Shown here: positions 1 to 6,765 of the stretch, one piece after another | How the letters are laid out: every line of letters starts with the position of its first letter | Numbering within the stretch: the stretch's first letter is position 1 | Notes under the pieces: model-generated | Told to the model about the DNA's origin: nothing | Databases searched by the model: none | What the model saw: only the letters and a program-made list of their open reading frames with translations | Made by a program: the position numbers and the translations under genes | Source of the DNA: a virus | Virus record (IMG/VR): IMGVR_UViG_3300046777_000769 | Location: 1-38,878 of that record | Reading direction: 5' to 3' (one strand) | Length of the DNA: 38,878 nucleotides

Positions 1-2
1 AC

Positions 3-158
3 TTAGAATACACAGGCGGTCACGGAACTATCTGGGGTGGATTGCTCACAGTTGAGCGGTACTTACTTACGACTAGACACCCACAAGAGGTTCGAGTTAA
101 GGCAGAAGCACGACACAGAAGGAATGTTCGCCAGAAGATTGCTAGAATAGATAAATGA
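3..158 (+). CDS. WhiB-like regulator, C-terminal part (5' truncated by window edge)
   Basis: Open frame entering from the left edge, about 51 residues visible, stop TGA at 156-158. It contains T-I-W-G-G-L near its visible start. The G-x-W-G-G turn is the signature that follows the cysteine cluster of WhiB-like (Wbl) iron-sulfur proteins, and the Arg/Lys-rich tail after it is also usual for that family. The four Fe-S cysteines would lie outside the window, so they cannot be checked. Wbl proteins bind the primary sigma factor and tune transcription; several actinobacteriophages carry one. The stop overlaps the next start (ATGA), so it is co-translated with the transglycosylase-like gene. Alternative: an unrelated small basic protein with a chance WGG. 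Confidence 0.7.
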   Translation, partial: LEYTGGHGTIWGGLLTVERYLLTTRHPQEVRVKAEARHRRNVRQKIARIDK

Positions 159-571
159 GAAATCGAACGATAGTTGTAACGACTCTAGTTGCGGTGGCTT
201 TAATCACACCAGCAACTCACAATGTGGGTGTAGAGGTGGAGATAAAACCTAAGACTCCAAAGGTTGCACCAACAAAGGCAACAATGGAACAGAAGAAAGC
301 CAACAAGATAATGGCTATGCGCTTTGCCCAAGTGGGTTGGGGGTGGGATAAGAAAGAGCGGGCGTGTGTTTATAAAATCTTTATGAAAGAGAGTCGTTTC
401 GACCATTTAGCCAAGAACCAACAAGGCTCATCAGCCTACGGAATTGCACAGATGTTAGGCGAGAAGAGTAAAGACCCAGCGGTTCAGATACTCAGAGCCT
501 ACCGCTACATTCAACACCGCTATAAAACACCTTGCAATGCCTGGTTACACCATACCAAGGGCTGGTACTAG
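155..571 (+). CDS. Exported lytic transglycosylase-like protein
   Basis: 138 residues. The N-terminus has a basic start and a hydrophobic stretch (residues 6-18) that looks like a signal peptide or membrane anchor, followed by a Lys/Pro/Thr linker. The C-terminal half has K-E-S-R-F-D-H-L, then S-S-A-Y-G-I-A-Q-M, the pattern of the SLT/Rpf-like lysozyme fold, where the Glu of E-S is catalytic, ending in an aromatic G-W-Y. Such domains cleave peptidoglycan glycan strands. It sits in an early-type cluster far from the endolysin, so it may act in entry, superinfection exclusion or wall remodelling rather than final lysis. ATG overlaps the WhiB stop. Fold call fairly secure; role uncertain. Confidence 0.72.
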   Translation: MRNRTIVVTTLVAVALITPATHNVGVEVEIKPKTPKVAPTKATMEQKKANKIMAMRFAQVGWGWDKKERACVYKIFMKESRFDHLAKNQQGSSAYGIAQMLGEKSKDPAVQILRAYRYIQHRYKTPCNAWLHHTKGWY

Positions 572-751
572 GTGCTTGACTTACGGGGTAAACCCATACT
601 AACCTGTATTTGTGGGTGCAAGATGTTTGTAGTCACAGTAATGTGGGATGAAGAGACAAGAGAAGTAGGTTGGTACGATTTAAAGCAGGAATGCAAGGAG
701 TGTGGGGCAATTAGCACCGCACCAACACCGATAGATTGGAGAGATGAATGA
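572..751 (+). CDS. Small zinc-ribbon-like protein
   Basis: 59 residues from a GTG that follows the previous stop directly. Two cysteine knuckles are visible: C-x-C-G-C at residues 12-16 and C-K-E-C-G at 41-45, suggesting one zinc ribbon. No enzyme motif is seen. Together with the following genes it forms a run of tiny, overlapping Cys-rich genes, as is usual for phage early regions. The GTG start has no strong ribosome binding site and is probably translationally coupled. Confidence 0.55.
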   Translation: MLDLRGKPILTCICGCKMFVVTVMWDEETREVGWYDLKQECKECGAISTAPTPIDWRDE

Positions 752-894
752 ATGACCAAAGAGTTTACATTAAAGACTTGGGGCATAAGCACCTATTTGT
801 AGAGGCACACATACCTAAGGAATTATTTATACAATTGTTAGATGACTTTAAGAAGAATGGGTTCCACGTTGTTGGAGTAATGGTGGATAGATAA
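748..894 (+). CDS. Hypothetical 48-residue protein
   Basis: The ATG overlaps the stop of the preceding gene and the TAA overlaps the next ATG, so it sits in a tightly coupled chain. A mixed alpha/beta pattern (R-V-Y-I-K-D ... L-F-I-Q-L-L-D-D-F ... V-V-G-V-M-V-D) could form a small ferredoxin-like unit. I recognise no family. Confidence 0.5.
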   Translation: MNDQRVYIKDLGHKHLFVEAHIPKELFIQLLDDFKKNGFHVVGVMVDR

Positions 895-1067
895 TGCCAA
901 CTTACGAGTATCGTTGCAATAAGTGTATGTCACACCAGGAATTAACCCGCAGTGTAGAAGAACGAGATGATGAAGTCAGTTGCATTTGCGGGCACACATC
1001 TACTAGAATTTACAACACACCAGCAATCCGCTTTAATGGTAGCGGGTTCTACTCAACAGGAGGATAG
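894..1067 (+). CDS. FmdB-type zinc-ribbon protein
   Basis: 57 residues. It opens with M-P-T-Y-E-Y-R-C-N-K-C, has a second pair C-I-C-G at residues 30-33, and ends F-N-G-S-G-F-Y-S-T. This is the layout of the FmdB/CxxC regulatory zinc-ribbon family, including its typical end. Its biochemical role is not established; family members are small putative transcription-associated proteins. The ATG overlaps the previous TAA. The family call is good, the function is not known. Confidence 0.75.
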   Translation: MPTYEYRCNKCMSHQELTRSVEERDDEVSCICGHTSTRIYNTPAIRFNGSGFYSTGG

Positions 1068-1068
1068 T

Positions 1069-1227
1069 ATGTGCAATGTATGTAACGGAGGCGGGTGTAC
1101 TAACTGTGCACCAAAGAATGACACACTACAATTTGCCAGTGGTAAAGAGATAGAAGAGTTCTACGACAACTATTCAGAGTCTATGTATGTAGACCCAGCA
1201 GAAAGCACACCAGATGGGGTGCAATAA
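1069..1227 (+). CDS. Small Cys-rich protein
   Basis: 52 residues. The start is placed at 1069 because a strong GGAGG lies just upstream (1059-1063) and because an extension to 967 would overlap the FmdB gene almost completely. The N-terminus M-C-N-V-C-N-G-G-G-C-T-N-C has four cysteines within 13 residues, like half a DnaJ-type or rubredoxin-like zinc site. The rest is acidic. Function unknown. Confidence 0.6.
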   Translation: MCNVCNGGGCTNCAPKNDTLQFASGKEIEEFYDNYSESMYVDPAESTPDGVQ

Positions 1228-1426
1228 GAAAAAGTATGGGACTAAAGAGGAAGCAAGCAAGGTAATAAGTAATGCTTGGTCAGGTAAGGCTACGTGGAGG
1301 GGTAAGACCCTGCCTATGCGTTACTACAAATGTAAGAACTGTAACACTTGGCACTTAACTTCTAAGCCTCTGAAGACTCCTGCTCAACTTGCTTCTCTAC
1401 ATCATCATAATCGCGGAATGGTTTGA
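1214..1426 (+). CDS. Small zinc-knuckle protein at the end of the rightward cluster
   Basis: 70 residues. Y-K-C-K-N-C-N-T-W-H-L has the C-x2-C-x4-H look of a small zinc site, preceded by a basic helix. The start overlaps the previous gene. The last ~65 bp run into the 3' end of the convergent sigma-like gene, so two operons meet tail to tail here with overlapping coding ends. Function unknown. Confidence 0.55.
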   Translation: MGCNKKKYGTKEEASKVISNAWSGKATWRGKTLPMRYYKCKNCNTWHLTSKPLKTPAQLASLHHHNRGMV

Positions 1427-2018
1427 ACCCACCAATCTTGTTAATGAGTTTGCGAATGGCACGCTTGTGGCGCATACGCACCGCATCTTCTGTACCCATA
1501 TCTAATTCTTTTGCTATGTCACCGAATTCCATTGACTCTGCATAGCGTAGGAATAAAACTTTCCTGTCATCCTTTGGCAGTTTCCAGAATGCGTAGTCAA
1601 CTTCAATCATCATAGCCATAAGGTTGCCACCCTCATTAGGTGCAGATGGACGACCAGTTCTACCAAGATTTAGTTTATGGGTTACGCCCCATTCACCGCG
1701 TAATACAGGAGGCAGGAGTGCCTCAACCATATCTGCTTCATAAAAAAATAAATCGCTTGTCTCATAGCCACCAGATTTTGCTTTCCAATGGTTGCAATAA
1801 TCTAATGCCTGGTTACGTAGGCTACGATAGATAAGGTTCTTTGCATCCTTGTCGCCTATCTCTTCCCAAGCATCTAGTTTATTTGGGTGCTCAACAAACC
1901 ACTGATACAAAGATTGTCTGATGTCCTCGTTCTCAATGGTTGGGAACTTACGAGAGTATTCAGTAGCAACAGCATCAATGATGTACTGCCAGCGTTCTAT
2001 CCTTGACCACTCAATCAT
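1362..2018 (-). CDS. Sigma factor-like protein (region-4 helix-turn-helix)
   Basis: 218 residues. The C-terminal part (about 150-200) reads L-P-K-D-D-R-K-V-L-F-L-R-Y, then F-G-D-I-A-K-E-L-D-M and M-R-H-K-R-A-I-R-K-L. This is the sigma-70 region 4 helix-turn-helix that contacts the -35 element. The N-terminal half is helical with many aromatics and could stand in for region 2. Last gene of the leftward replication operon, with its start overlapping the stop of the gene before it. A phage-encoded sigma-like protein here would suit switching on the late operon, but no late promoter consensus could be defined from this window. Confidence 0.7.
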   Translation of the reverse strand: MIEWSRIERWQYIIDAVATEYSRKFPTIENEDIRQSLYQWFVEHPNKLDAWEEIGDKDAKNLIYRSLRNQALDYCNHWKAKSGGYETSDLFFYEADMVEALLPPVLRGEWGVTHKLNLGRTGRPSAPNEGGNLMAMMIEVDYAFWKLPKDDRKVLFLRYAESMEFGDIAKELDMGTEDAVRMRHKRAIRKLINKIGGFKPFRDYDDVEKQVEQESSEA

Positions 2019-2401
2019 TTAATCTTTGTCCCATCCACTATCTTAAGGAAGGTGACAGGCTTCATCATCTTGTTCTTGTTAGCAAACTCAGTTGTAACTG
2101 GCAACCACTTATCTTCCCACACAAGATTGTCCATCAAGTCAAGGCGGAAAGACCACACACCCTCAGGTGTATAGTTAATGTAATAGGGTGTTAACCCAAG
2201 TTCAGCAGACTTAGTAACAAGAAAGTCATACTTCTTCTTCTCAAGCAACAACGTATCGTAATGTGTGTTGCGTGATTTAAGTTCGATGAACATCTTATAC
2301 ATATCTGTGATGCAGTCAAAGCCGTCAAAGAGTTCTGGAGAATGTACTAAGTCTGGGAAATGTTCTTCTTTGAGCCAGTCGAACAACTCCTGTTCTTTCA
2401 T
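2015..2401 (-). CDS. PD-(D/E)XK-like nuclease, tentative
   Basis: 128 residues from the ATG at 2401, which overlaps the upstream stop (ATGA); a GTG three codons earlier is possible. D-G-F-D-C-I-T-D, followed about ten residues later by M-F-I-E-L-K-S-R, matches the D ... E-x-K core of restriction-endonuclease-fold enzymes, with K-K-K-Y-D following. No helicase or methylase partner lies nearby. It could be a phage recombination nuclease or a homing-type enzyme. Fold is inferred from the motif only. Confidence 0.45.
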   Translation of the reverse strand: MKEQELFDWLKEEHFPDLVHSPELFDGFDCITDMYKMFIELKSRNTHYDTLLLEKKKYDFLVTKSAELGLTPYYINYTPEGVWSFRLDLMDNLVWEDKWLPVTTEFANKNKMMKPVTFLKIVDGTKIK

Positions 2402-2781
2402 TCGTCCCACTTACCCCTTAATACTAGCAACCCAATGATTGCATAGTTAGCCATATCCTTGAAGGAATCCTCAAGAGATTCGTGCTCAGGGCTTGCGCCA
2501 CTGTCAATCAAATTATTAATGCGGGCTAACTTATCGTGCATACGTACACGCAAGCCATTGATTGCACCGCCTGGTGCCTGTGAGATATTCTTCGGACCGT
2601 AATCTTTATGCTTGGATACAAGCAGTTCAGATAATTCTTTTGTTATGTTTGCAAGATTTACTTCGAGGTGGAGTTCGCGTGCAACAGCGGAATGGCTAGC
2701 GAAACCATTAATATAGTCCCCTGCGTCTCCGTCTTTATTACGTTTAAACCTAAATTGCTCAGGTAATGAATAATCTGCCAT
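2398..2781 (-). CDS. DUF1599-like / nucleotide-modification-associated domain protein
   Basis: 127 residues. The core has K-H-K-D-Y-G-P-K-N-I, then R-M-H-D-K-L-A-R-I-N-N-L, and E-S-L-E-D-S-F-K-D-M-A-N-Y-A. This fits the all-alpha DUF1599 family, found in phages and related in fold to MazG-type nucleotide pyrophosphohydrolases. The acidic helices would bind metal and a nucleotide. Its place among replication genes fits a nucleotide-pool or base-modification role, but no other base-modification enzyme is visible. Confidence 0.55.
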   Translation of the reverse strand: MADYSLPEQFRFKRNKDGDAGDYINGFASHSAVARELHLEVNLANITKELSELLVSKHKDYGPKNISQAPGGAINGLRVRMHDKLARINNLIDSGASPEHESLEDSFKDMANYAIIGLLVLRGKWDE

Positions 2782-2787
2782 ATCTCT

Positions 2788-3159
2788 TCACGCTCCGCCT
2801 TCGTTGTCATCTGGTTCCTCCGCTAGTAATTTCTGTAAGTCTCGGTCAAAGTCTTGAAGTGCAGACTTCACAATCATATCCTCAACTAACTCATCTACTA
2901 GGTCGTAACCATTCTCACTAGCAAATAGTGTAACATAAGTAGACTGAGTTATCAGTTTAATCTGGTCAGGGTCGTCTGCATTGTCGAACAAGAACCTCAG
3001 CATTGACCCTAGCATAAGTTTAAATCCAGAGGGCAACAGGTAGTAAGGGTCAAACTCTTCATCATCTGCCAACATATGGTCTATCAAGGCAAACGAATCA
3101 GGGAATGTCACATTACATTCATTGCAATAATTGTGGGGAGGCTCGTCATCAATGCTCAT
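2788..3159 (-). CDS. Hypothetical acidic protein with N-terminal Cys pair
   Basis: 123 residues, start overlapping the end of the primase Toprim gene. Residues 12-29 (C-N-E-C ... D-H-M) resemble the first half of a C2H2 finger, but the second histidine is missing. The remainder is acidic and helical. Its place directly after primase suggests a replication accessory role, which is inference only. Confidence 0.5.
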   Translation of the reverse strand: MSIDDEPPHNYCNECNVTFPDSFALIDHMLADDEEFDPYYLLPSGFKLMLGSMLRFLFDNADDPDQIKLITQSTYVTLFASENGYDLVDELVEDMIVKSALQDFDRDLQKLLAEEPDDNEGGA

Positions 3160-3775
3160 TTACACCCATCTTTTGATTGAAGTAGTCAACACCTTCTTGC
3201 ACGAACATTGAATTAACATCGTGTCCGTCGGGTAGTTGAATGATAGTAACTGGTAGTTCTCTGGCAAGACTGCGGGCGAATTCTGTCCCTGGTTGGTCCC
3301 CATCTGCGAATACAAAGACCCTTTCAAAGTCCGCCAGCAATCGTGTGTAGTGCTTCTTCCAACTGTTCGCACCTGGTACTCCAACACAAGGAATCCCAAC
3401 GCAAGCAGAAAGAGTAAGGGTGTCCAACTCGCCTTCACAAACTCCAATAAAGTCACTGGCTCTCTCCACATCTAGTACATTGTACATCTTAGTTTCAGCC
3501 CCAGTCATACCCATATACTTTGGTTCAACTGCAGGGTTCAGACTTCTAAATCTTAAATCAACTACACCAGTCTTGGTAATGTAAGGGATAGATAACCTAC
3601 CCTTGAATGCTTCGTGTCCTGTCTCAGGCTCCGCGACTACGCCTAATGACGCCAGACGTGCTACCTCTAGAGGAATTCCCCTGCTTCTTAGGTAATCTTC
3701 CGCCTGATAAATGTTTTCCGCGTACTCTGCTGCTGCTTTCCCCAGTAATTCCTTCTGCAAAACGCTTTGCTTCAT
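3149..3775 (-). CDS. DnaG-type primase, Toprim catalytic part
   Basis: 208 residues. The Toprim core is clear: C-E-G-E-L-D at 113-118 (catalytic Glu) and F-A-D-G-D at 156-160 (metal-binding Asp pair). Upstream is the usual N-terminal segment around Y-L-R-S-R-G-I-P. The enzyme makes RNA primers for DNA replication. It lacks the zinc-binding domain, which is encoded just upstream in another frame (3624-4013), so the two ORFs overlap by about 150 bp. An ATG at 3775 with GAGGGG about 10 bp upstream could start it independently; alternatively a +1 shift at a GGGG run (3740-3743 on the plus strand) would fuse the two parts. Confidence 0.85.
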   Translation of the reverse strand: MKQSVLQKELLGKAAAEYAENIYQAEDYLRSRGIPLEVARLASLGVVAEPETGHEAFKGRLSIPYITKTGVVDLRFRSLNPAVEPKYMGMTGAETKMYNVLDVERASDFIGVCEGELDTLTLSACVGIPCVGVPGANSWKKHYTRLLADFERVFVFADGDQPGTEFARSLARELPVTIIQLPDGHDVNSMFVQEGVDYFNQKMGVNEH

Positions 3776-4013
3776 AGAAACTCATCCCCTCTTGTCTGAC
3801 AATAATTTGAATACTGTTTCCTTGGACACCACAGGCGAAACAAATGAAGATGTTCTTGTCAAGGTTGGCACTTCCTGACTGGTGTGTGTCTGAATGAAAC
3901 GGACACTTGAGATTAACTTGCCCGTGTGTTTGTCTAAGACTCGCACCGTAGTGTCTGAGTATGTCCGCGATTGGCGGAAGGTCGCTGTCAATTCTTATCA
4001 CCATATCCCGCAT
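3624..4013 (-). CDS. DnaG-type primase, CHC2 zinc-binding part
   Basis: 129-residue open frame. C37-P-F-H40 and C58-F-A-C61 form the CHC2 zinc site of bacterial and phage primases, which recognises the priming trinucleotide. The recognisable domain ends near residue 90 (F-A-E-G-I-T-G). The last ~38 residues are Ser/Arg/Gly-rich and coincide with the overlap over the Toprim gene in another frame, so they look like read-out of non-native frame. This suggests that the functional product either ends early or continues by a +1 frame change into the Toprim part. Sits in the order resolvase-primase, downstream of the helicase. Confidence 0.8.
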   Translation of the reverse strand: MRDMVIRIDSDLPPIADILRHYGASLRQTHGQVNLKCPFHSDTHQSGSANLDKNIFICFACGVQGNSIQIIVRQEGMSFYEAKRFAEGITGESSSRVRGKHLSGGRLPKKQGNSSRGSTSGVIRRSRGA

Positions 4014-4335
4014 CTCTTAATAGTTTCACTGCATCCTCCAGTCTAAGTAAGCATACCCAATCGGATACACTCTTTTCACCTTGACCATTCAATCGTAGCA
4101 CAACGATACCAAGGTCTTTATCGTTTGCCCTATCCTTGAGTTGCTGTATAGCAGCACTAGGATTAAATCCTGTTCTTGCCTTTACTTCCCAATCAATACC
4201 CACAGTCCCAGTAACATCACTACCACTGCGACCAGCACCAGTACTCTCAGCAAAAGGGAAACCATTGTCAACCAGATAATTAGCCAGTACTTTTTGACTA
4301 CGATATCCCCTATGTTTGCGTGATTGCGAAGCCAC
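3988..4335 (-). CDS. PD-(D/E)XK nuclease, Holliday-junction-resolvase-like
   Basis: 115 residues from GTG, directly after the previous stop. R-K-H-R-G-Y-R-S-Q-K at the N-terminus, G-S-D-V-T-G in the middle and D-W-E-V-K-A-R give the basic helix plus D ... E-x-K arrangement of small resolvase-type nucleases. Between helicase and primase it probably resolves branched replication or recombination intermediates before packaging. The fold call is good; substrate specificity is inferred from context. Confidence 0.68.
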   Translation of the reverse strand: MASQSRKHRGYRSQKVLANYLVDNGFPFAESTGAGRSGSDVTGTVGIDWEVKARTGFNPSAAIQQLKDRANDKDLGIVVLRLNGQGEKSVSDWVCLLRLEDAVKLLRDAGYGDKN

Positions 4336-4533
4336 TTAAGAAGCACTCTTATCCTTGCTTAGGATACGAACAGCCCACGCTAATCCAGCGTTCAGACCGT
4401 CAGTCCACTCATCAGTGACTGGTACCTTTGCTGCTTCAATCTTTTCGATTAACTTAGCAGTCTCTCGCTTAATTTCAAGCAAGACAAAGGCACGCATCTC
4501 TTGCGTCATATCGTCTTCTTCTTCTCGTATCAT
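4336..4533 (-). CDS. Hypothetical 65-residue protein
   Basis: Start ATG at 4533 chosen because AGGAGAATA precedes it directly. Predicted helical, with an acidic N-terminus, a charged amphipathic helix (I-K-R-E-T-A-K-L-I-E-K-I-E-A-A-K) and a short hydrophobic C-terminal helix. No family recognised. It lies between helicase and resolvase genes with no gaps, so it is probably a replication accessory. Confidence 0.55.
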   Translation of the reverse strand: MIREEEDDMTQEMRAFVLLEIKRETAKLIEKIEAAKVPVTDEWTDGLNAGLAWAVRILSKDKSAS

Positions 4534-4540
4534 TATTCTC

Positions 4541-5323
4541 CTATGAGTTTTCTGGGATGTCGTCCATAAACATATACTCAGGGTTAAATGCTAGCCACGC
4601 TAGTAAATCCCCGTTTGCATCTGCTCTTCCGTATCTATTCTTTACAGGTGCTATAGCCATAGATGTACCGACAACACCAAGTGTGCAGATAAGAGCAGGT
4701 AACTGCGCAACTTTACCTTGAAGGGCGCTTCGAGGTTGGCAAGGGTTACCTGGAACAGCCTCAGAAGTATGATGGAGTATAATAATAGCAGCGTTAGTGT
4801 CACGAGCAAGGAACTTCAACTCCTTCATAATCGCACGCATAGATGCGAACTCTTCGCCACCATCGGTGGCAATGTCCATTAAGTTATCAACAAAGATTGC
4901 AGTAGGTGGACAACCCCACAACTCTTCAAAGGCTTGAACTTCCTCGTCTATATCTTGTAGAGTAGGTGAAGATTCAAATGACCAGACAATGTGTGCACCT
5001 CGTGAAAGAGTTGCCTTAGTCCAGCCGTAGTCATTGTTCATTAGTGTTTCAACATCAGTCTGATTCTTACCGCTAATCATTGATGCAAGTCGCATAGCCA
5101 TAGTGTGAGCGTTGGTATCTGCTGAGATATATAGGCAAGGCACCTTCATCTTGAGGGCTAAAGCCAGTGCCAGAGTGGACTTTCCCACACCTGGGGTACC
5201 TGCCAACATAGAGACTTCTGCTCTGCGTAGAATTATTTTGTTGTTATCGAATGCTCGGAATACAGAGGGCAACGGTTCGCCACCAATGTCTGCTCTTCCT
5301 ACTGAGCGTACAAGGGTTCTCAC
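4541..5323 (-). CDS. DnaB-like / RecA-fold replicative helicase
   Basis: 260 residues. Walker A G-T-P-G-V-G-K-S-T at 42-50, Walker B I-F-V-D-N at about 143-147, I-I-I-L-H-H-T at 181-187, and K-N-R-Y-G at 228-232 match the DnaB/RepA-type hexameric helicase core, including the K/R-finger region. There is no DnaB N-terminal domain, so it is a minimal helicase and probably works with the separately encoded primase. GTG start overlaps the stop of the preceding gene (GTGA). RepA-like regulatory ATPases share this fold, but the replication context favours a helicase. Confidence 0.8.
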   Translation of the reverse strand: MRTLVRSVGRADIGGEPLPSVFRAFDNNKIILRRAEVSMLAGTPGVGKSTLALALALKMKVPCLYISADTNAHTMAMRLASMISGKNQTDVETLMNNDYGWTKATLSRGAHIVWSFESSPTLQDIDEEVQAFEELWGCPPTAIFVDNLMDIATDGGEEFASMRAIMKELKFLARDTNAAIIILHHTSEAVPGNPCQPRSALQGKVAQLPALICTLGVVGTSMAIAPVKNRYGRADANGDLLAWLAFNPEYMFMDDIPENS

Positions 5324-5571
5324 TTCTTACCTCTTATTTGTTCTGCTATACTTTTAGAAACAAACTCTCCCCAAGATTCTCTAGCACTATCGCAAACTGA
5401 TGTTAAGGGTTCCGTATTACATTTCCAACAGTTGCTATGAAGTGGAATACCATCGCTAAATTTAGCCCAAGTAATTTTACGACTTTCAACTTCTTGTGCC
5501 ATTGACTCGCGTGCATCGTTGTAACCATTGACGTACGCTTCTTGTAATAAATACTTAATTGTCTTTTCCAT
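5320..5571 (-). CDS. Hypothetical 83-residue protein with Cys motif
   Basis: Start placed at the ATG at 5571, which has AGGGG at the right distance; the frame is open further upstream but that stretch is a hairpin (5591-5637). N-C-W-K-C ... S-V-C gives a possible zinc site. The remainder is helical. First gene of a translational cluster that continues into the helicase. Function unknown. Confidence 0.55.
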   Translation of the reverse strand: MEKTIKYLLQEAYVNGYNDARESMAQEVESRKITWAKFSDGIPLHSNCWKCNTEPLTSVCDSARESWGEFVSKSIAEQIRGKK

Positions 5572-5590
5572 TTGTATCCCCTGTCTTAGG

Positions 5591-5637
5591 TTGGAAGAGG
5601 GGTAAATATCTTCCCCTAATAAATACCCCTCTACCAA
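5591..5637 (-). promoter_or_regulatory. Leader hairpin before the 83-residue gene
   Basis: Inverted repeat: AGAGGGGTA at 5596-5604 pairs perfectly with TACCCCTCT at 5624-5632. After one A/A mismatch the stem continues as TTGG (5591-5594) with CCAA (5634-5637). Loop of 19 nt. No U-run follows in the leftward transcript, so it does not look like a terminator. It ends about 6 nt before a TAAGACAGGGG ribosome-binding box and may protect the mRNA 5' end or control translation. Confidence 0.6.
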
Positions 5638-5656
5638 TTTTAGTTTACGTCAATGT

Positions 5657-6040
5657 CTAACCATTGACTGGTGAGCATTGCCCTTGGTCTTGTGGTTGCT
5701 GACAAACCCACATCCGATACGGCTTGCCGTTCTTCTTCGAGATTCCCGATAGGAACTTTCGCTCCCCGTGAAGACACGTTGGAGTGGTACCTGATGCTTC
5801 CGCTGTCGGGGCGGTTACGAAGGTAGGAGAGGCTGGCTGCGCGGGAGTTGAAGTAGGCGTCCCCAAAGGGGCTGCCACACCTGCACCGTTGAGCATTCTT
5901 CCTGTTGCTGCAATCTGTGTTGAGTAATCAGAGATTCCTTCTAGCAATACGCTAAGTTCATCTGCAGTGTTAGCGCGAACATTTACCATATCCCCGCCAT
6001 TGGTCTTGTAAGAGACCTGTAACTTCCAATCTTCTGCCAT
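5657..6040 (-). CDS. Hypothetical replication-associated protein with C-terminal Cys/His motif
   Basis: 127 residues. An N-terminal beta-rich segment (W-K-L-Q-V-S-Y-K) is followed by an Ala/Pro/Thr linker (about 55-85) and a C-terminal motif C-L-H-G ... W-V-C ... Q-C resembling a small zinc ribbon. Good SD (AAAAAGGAGG) upstream. Between exonuclease and helicase genes it could be a DNA-binding accessory or single-strand-binding substitute, but no OB-fold signature is seen, so that is only context. Confidence 0.5.
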   Translation of the reverse strand: MAEDWKLQVSYKTNGGDMVNVRANTADELSVLLEGISDYSTQIAATGRMLNGAGVAAPLGTPTSTPAQPASPTFVTAPTAEASGTTPTCLHGERKFLSGISKKNGKPYRMWVCQQPQDQGQCSPVNG

Positions 6041-6162
6041 TACTTGTCCTCCTTTTTAAGGCTAGGAAAACCTAGTGCTTCCCTTGCTTCATCTTGTGAG
6101 ATGATTTTCATCTCTAGTGCAACCAACACATCCTGTGCGGTTAGCGTATTTACTTTGTGCAT
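6040..6162 (-). CDS. Hypothetical 40-residue protein
   Basis: The ATG at 6162 follows the exonuclease TAA directly and its own TAA overlaps the next ATG. Sequence has L-T-A-Q-D-V-L-V-A-L-E-M-K-I-I-S-Q-D-E-A, a small helix-loop-helix pattern. Tight packing on both sides supports it as a real gene. Function unknown. Confidence 0.55.
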   Translation of the reverse strand: MHKVNTLTAQDVLVALEMKIISQDEAREALGFPSLKKEDK

Positions 6163-6765
6163 TTATTTGTCCTTAGTGAATTGGCAATGTTCTGTGAGTC
6201 CACAGAAATTACACGATTGTAGGTTCGGTAGAAATATACCAGCCTTTCGTGCTTTGTCAAAGCCATCAACAAAGTATTCAAGTGTGTCCTTGGTATATCT
6301 ACTTAGGTCAATCATCTCTCCTGTCCCCGACTCACGAGACATCCAGTAGTTTCCTAGATTGACTTCAACACCCAACATCATCTCGACTCCTATTTTGTAG
6401 AAGCCTAACTGTAGGTCAGATTGAGGACGTGCACGAGAGGTCTTCAAGTCAACGATAACTAACTTACCGTCAACCTCAAAGATTCTGTCAATGAACATCT
6501 TCACTGGTACTCCAGCAATGACTGGGTTTAACTCTAACTCGATAGCCTTGGCACCTTGAGGTGTTGTCCAAAGTTTCCAGTTAGGATTGTTCTTGCGCCA
6601 TAGGATGTAGTTATCAGTCCATATGGAACCTTGTTCGTACCACCAAGTAGCATCTTCCTTATTAGGGTTGAGTTTGGTTGCTCGTCCTGCTACTCGTGCT
6701 GTGGTGAAGTCAAGACCTTCGGTCTCCTTGCGCCACGCTTGTTCCCATAATGGGTTAATTGTCAT
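6163..6765 (-). CDS. RecB/Cas4-family PD-(D/E)XK exonuclease, C-terminal part
   Basis: 200 residues. F-I-D93, D106-L-K108-T and Q119-L-G-F-Y123 are the catalytic core motifs of RecB-family nucleases. C185-x2-C188-x5-C194 supplies three of the four cysteines of the Fe-S cluster typical of AddB/Cas4-type members. The fourth cysteine and the early histidine are in the upstream ORF (6755-6940), which ends in another frame. The split therefore divides one structural unit. Likely role: single-strand annealing type recombination or DNA end processing in replication. It could be made by re-initiation at ATG 6765 or by a +1 frame change. Confidence 0.8.
   Translation of the reverse strand: MTINPLWEQAWRKETEGLDFTTARVAGRATKLNPNKEDATWWYEQGSIWTDNYILWRKNNPNWKLWTTPQGAKAIELELNPVIAGVPVKMFIDRIFEVDGKLVIVDLKTSRARPQSDLQLGFYKIGVEMMLGVEVNLGNYWMSRESGTGEMIDLSRYTKDTLEYFVDGFDKARKAGIFLPNLQSCNFCGLTEHCQFTKDK

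Noticed and set aside
967-1068. Extending the Cys-rich gene at 1069 upstream to 967
   Set aside because: The extension overlaps the FmdB-type gene almost fully, while a strong GGAGG lies just before 1069.
3160-3471. Minus-strand open frame with a hydrophobic start
   Set aside because: It lies entirely within the Toprim primase gene in another frame and has no ribosome binding site of note.
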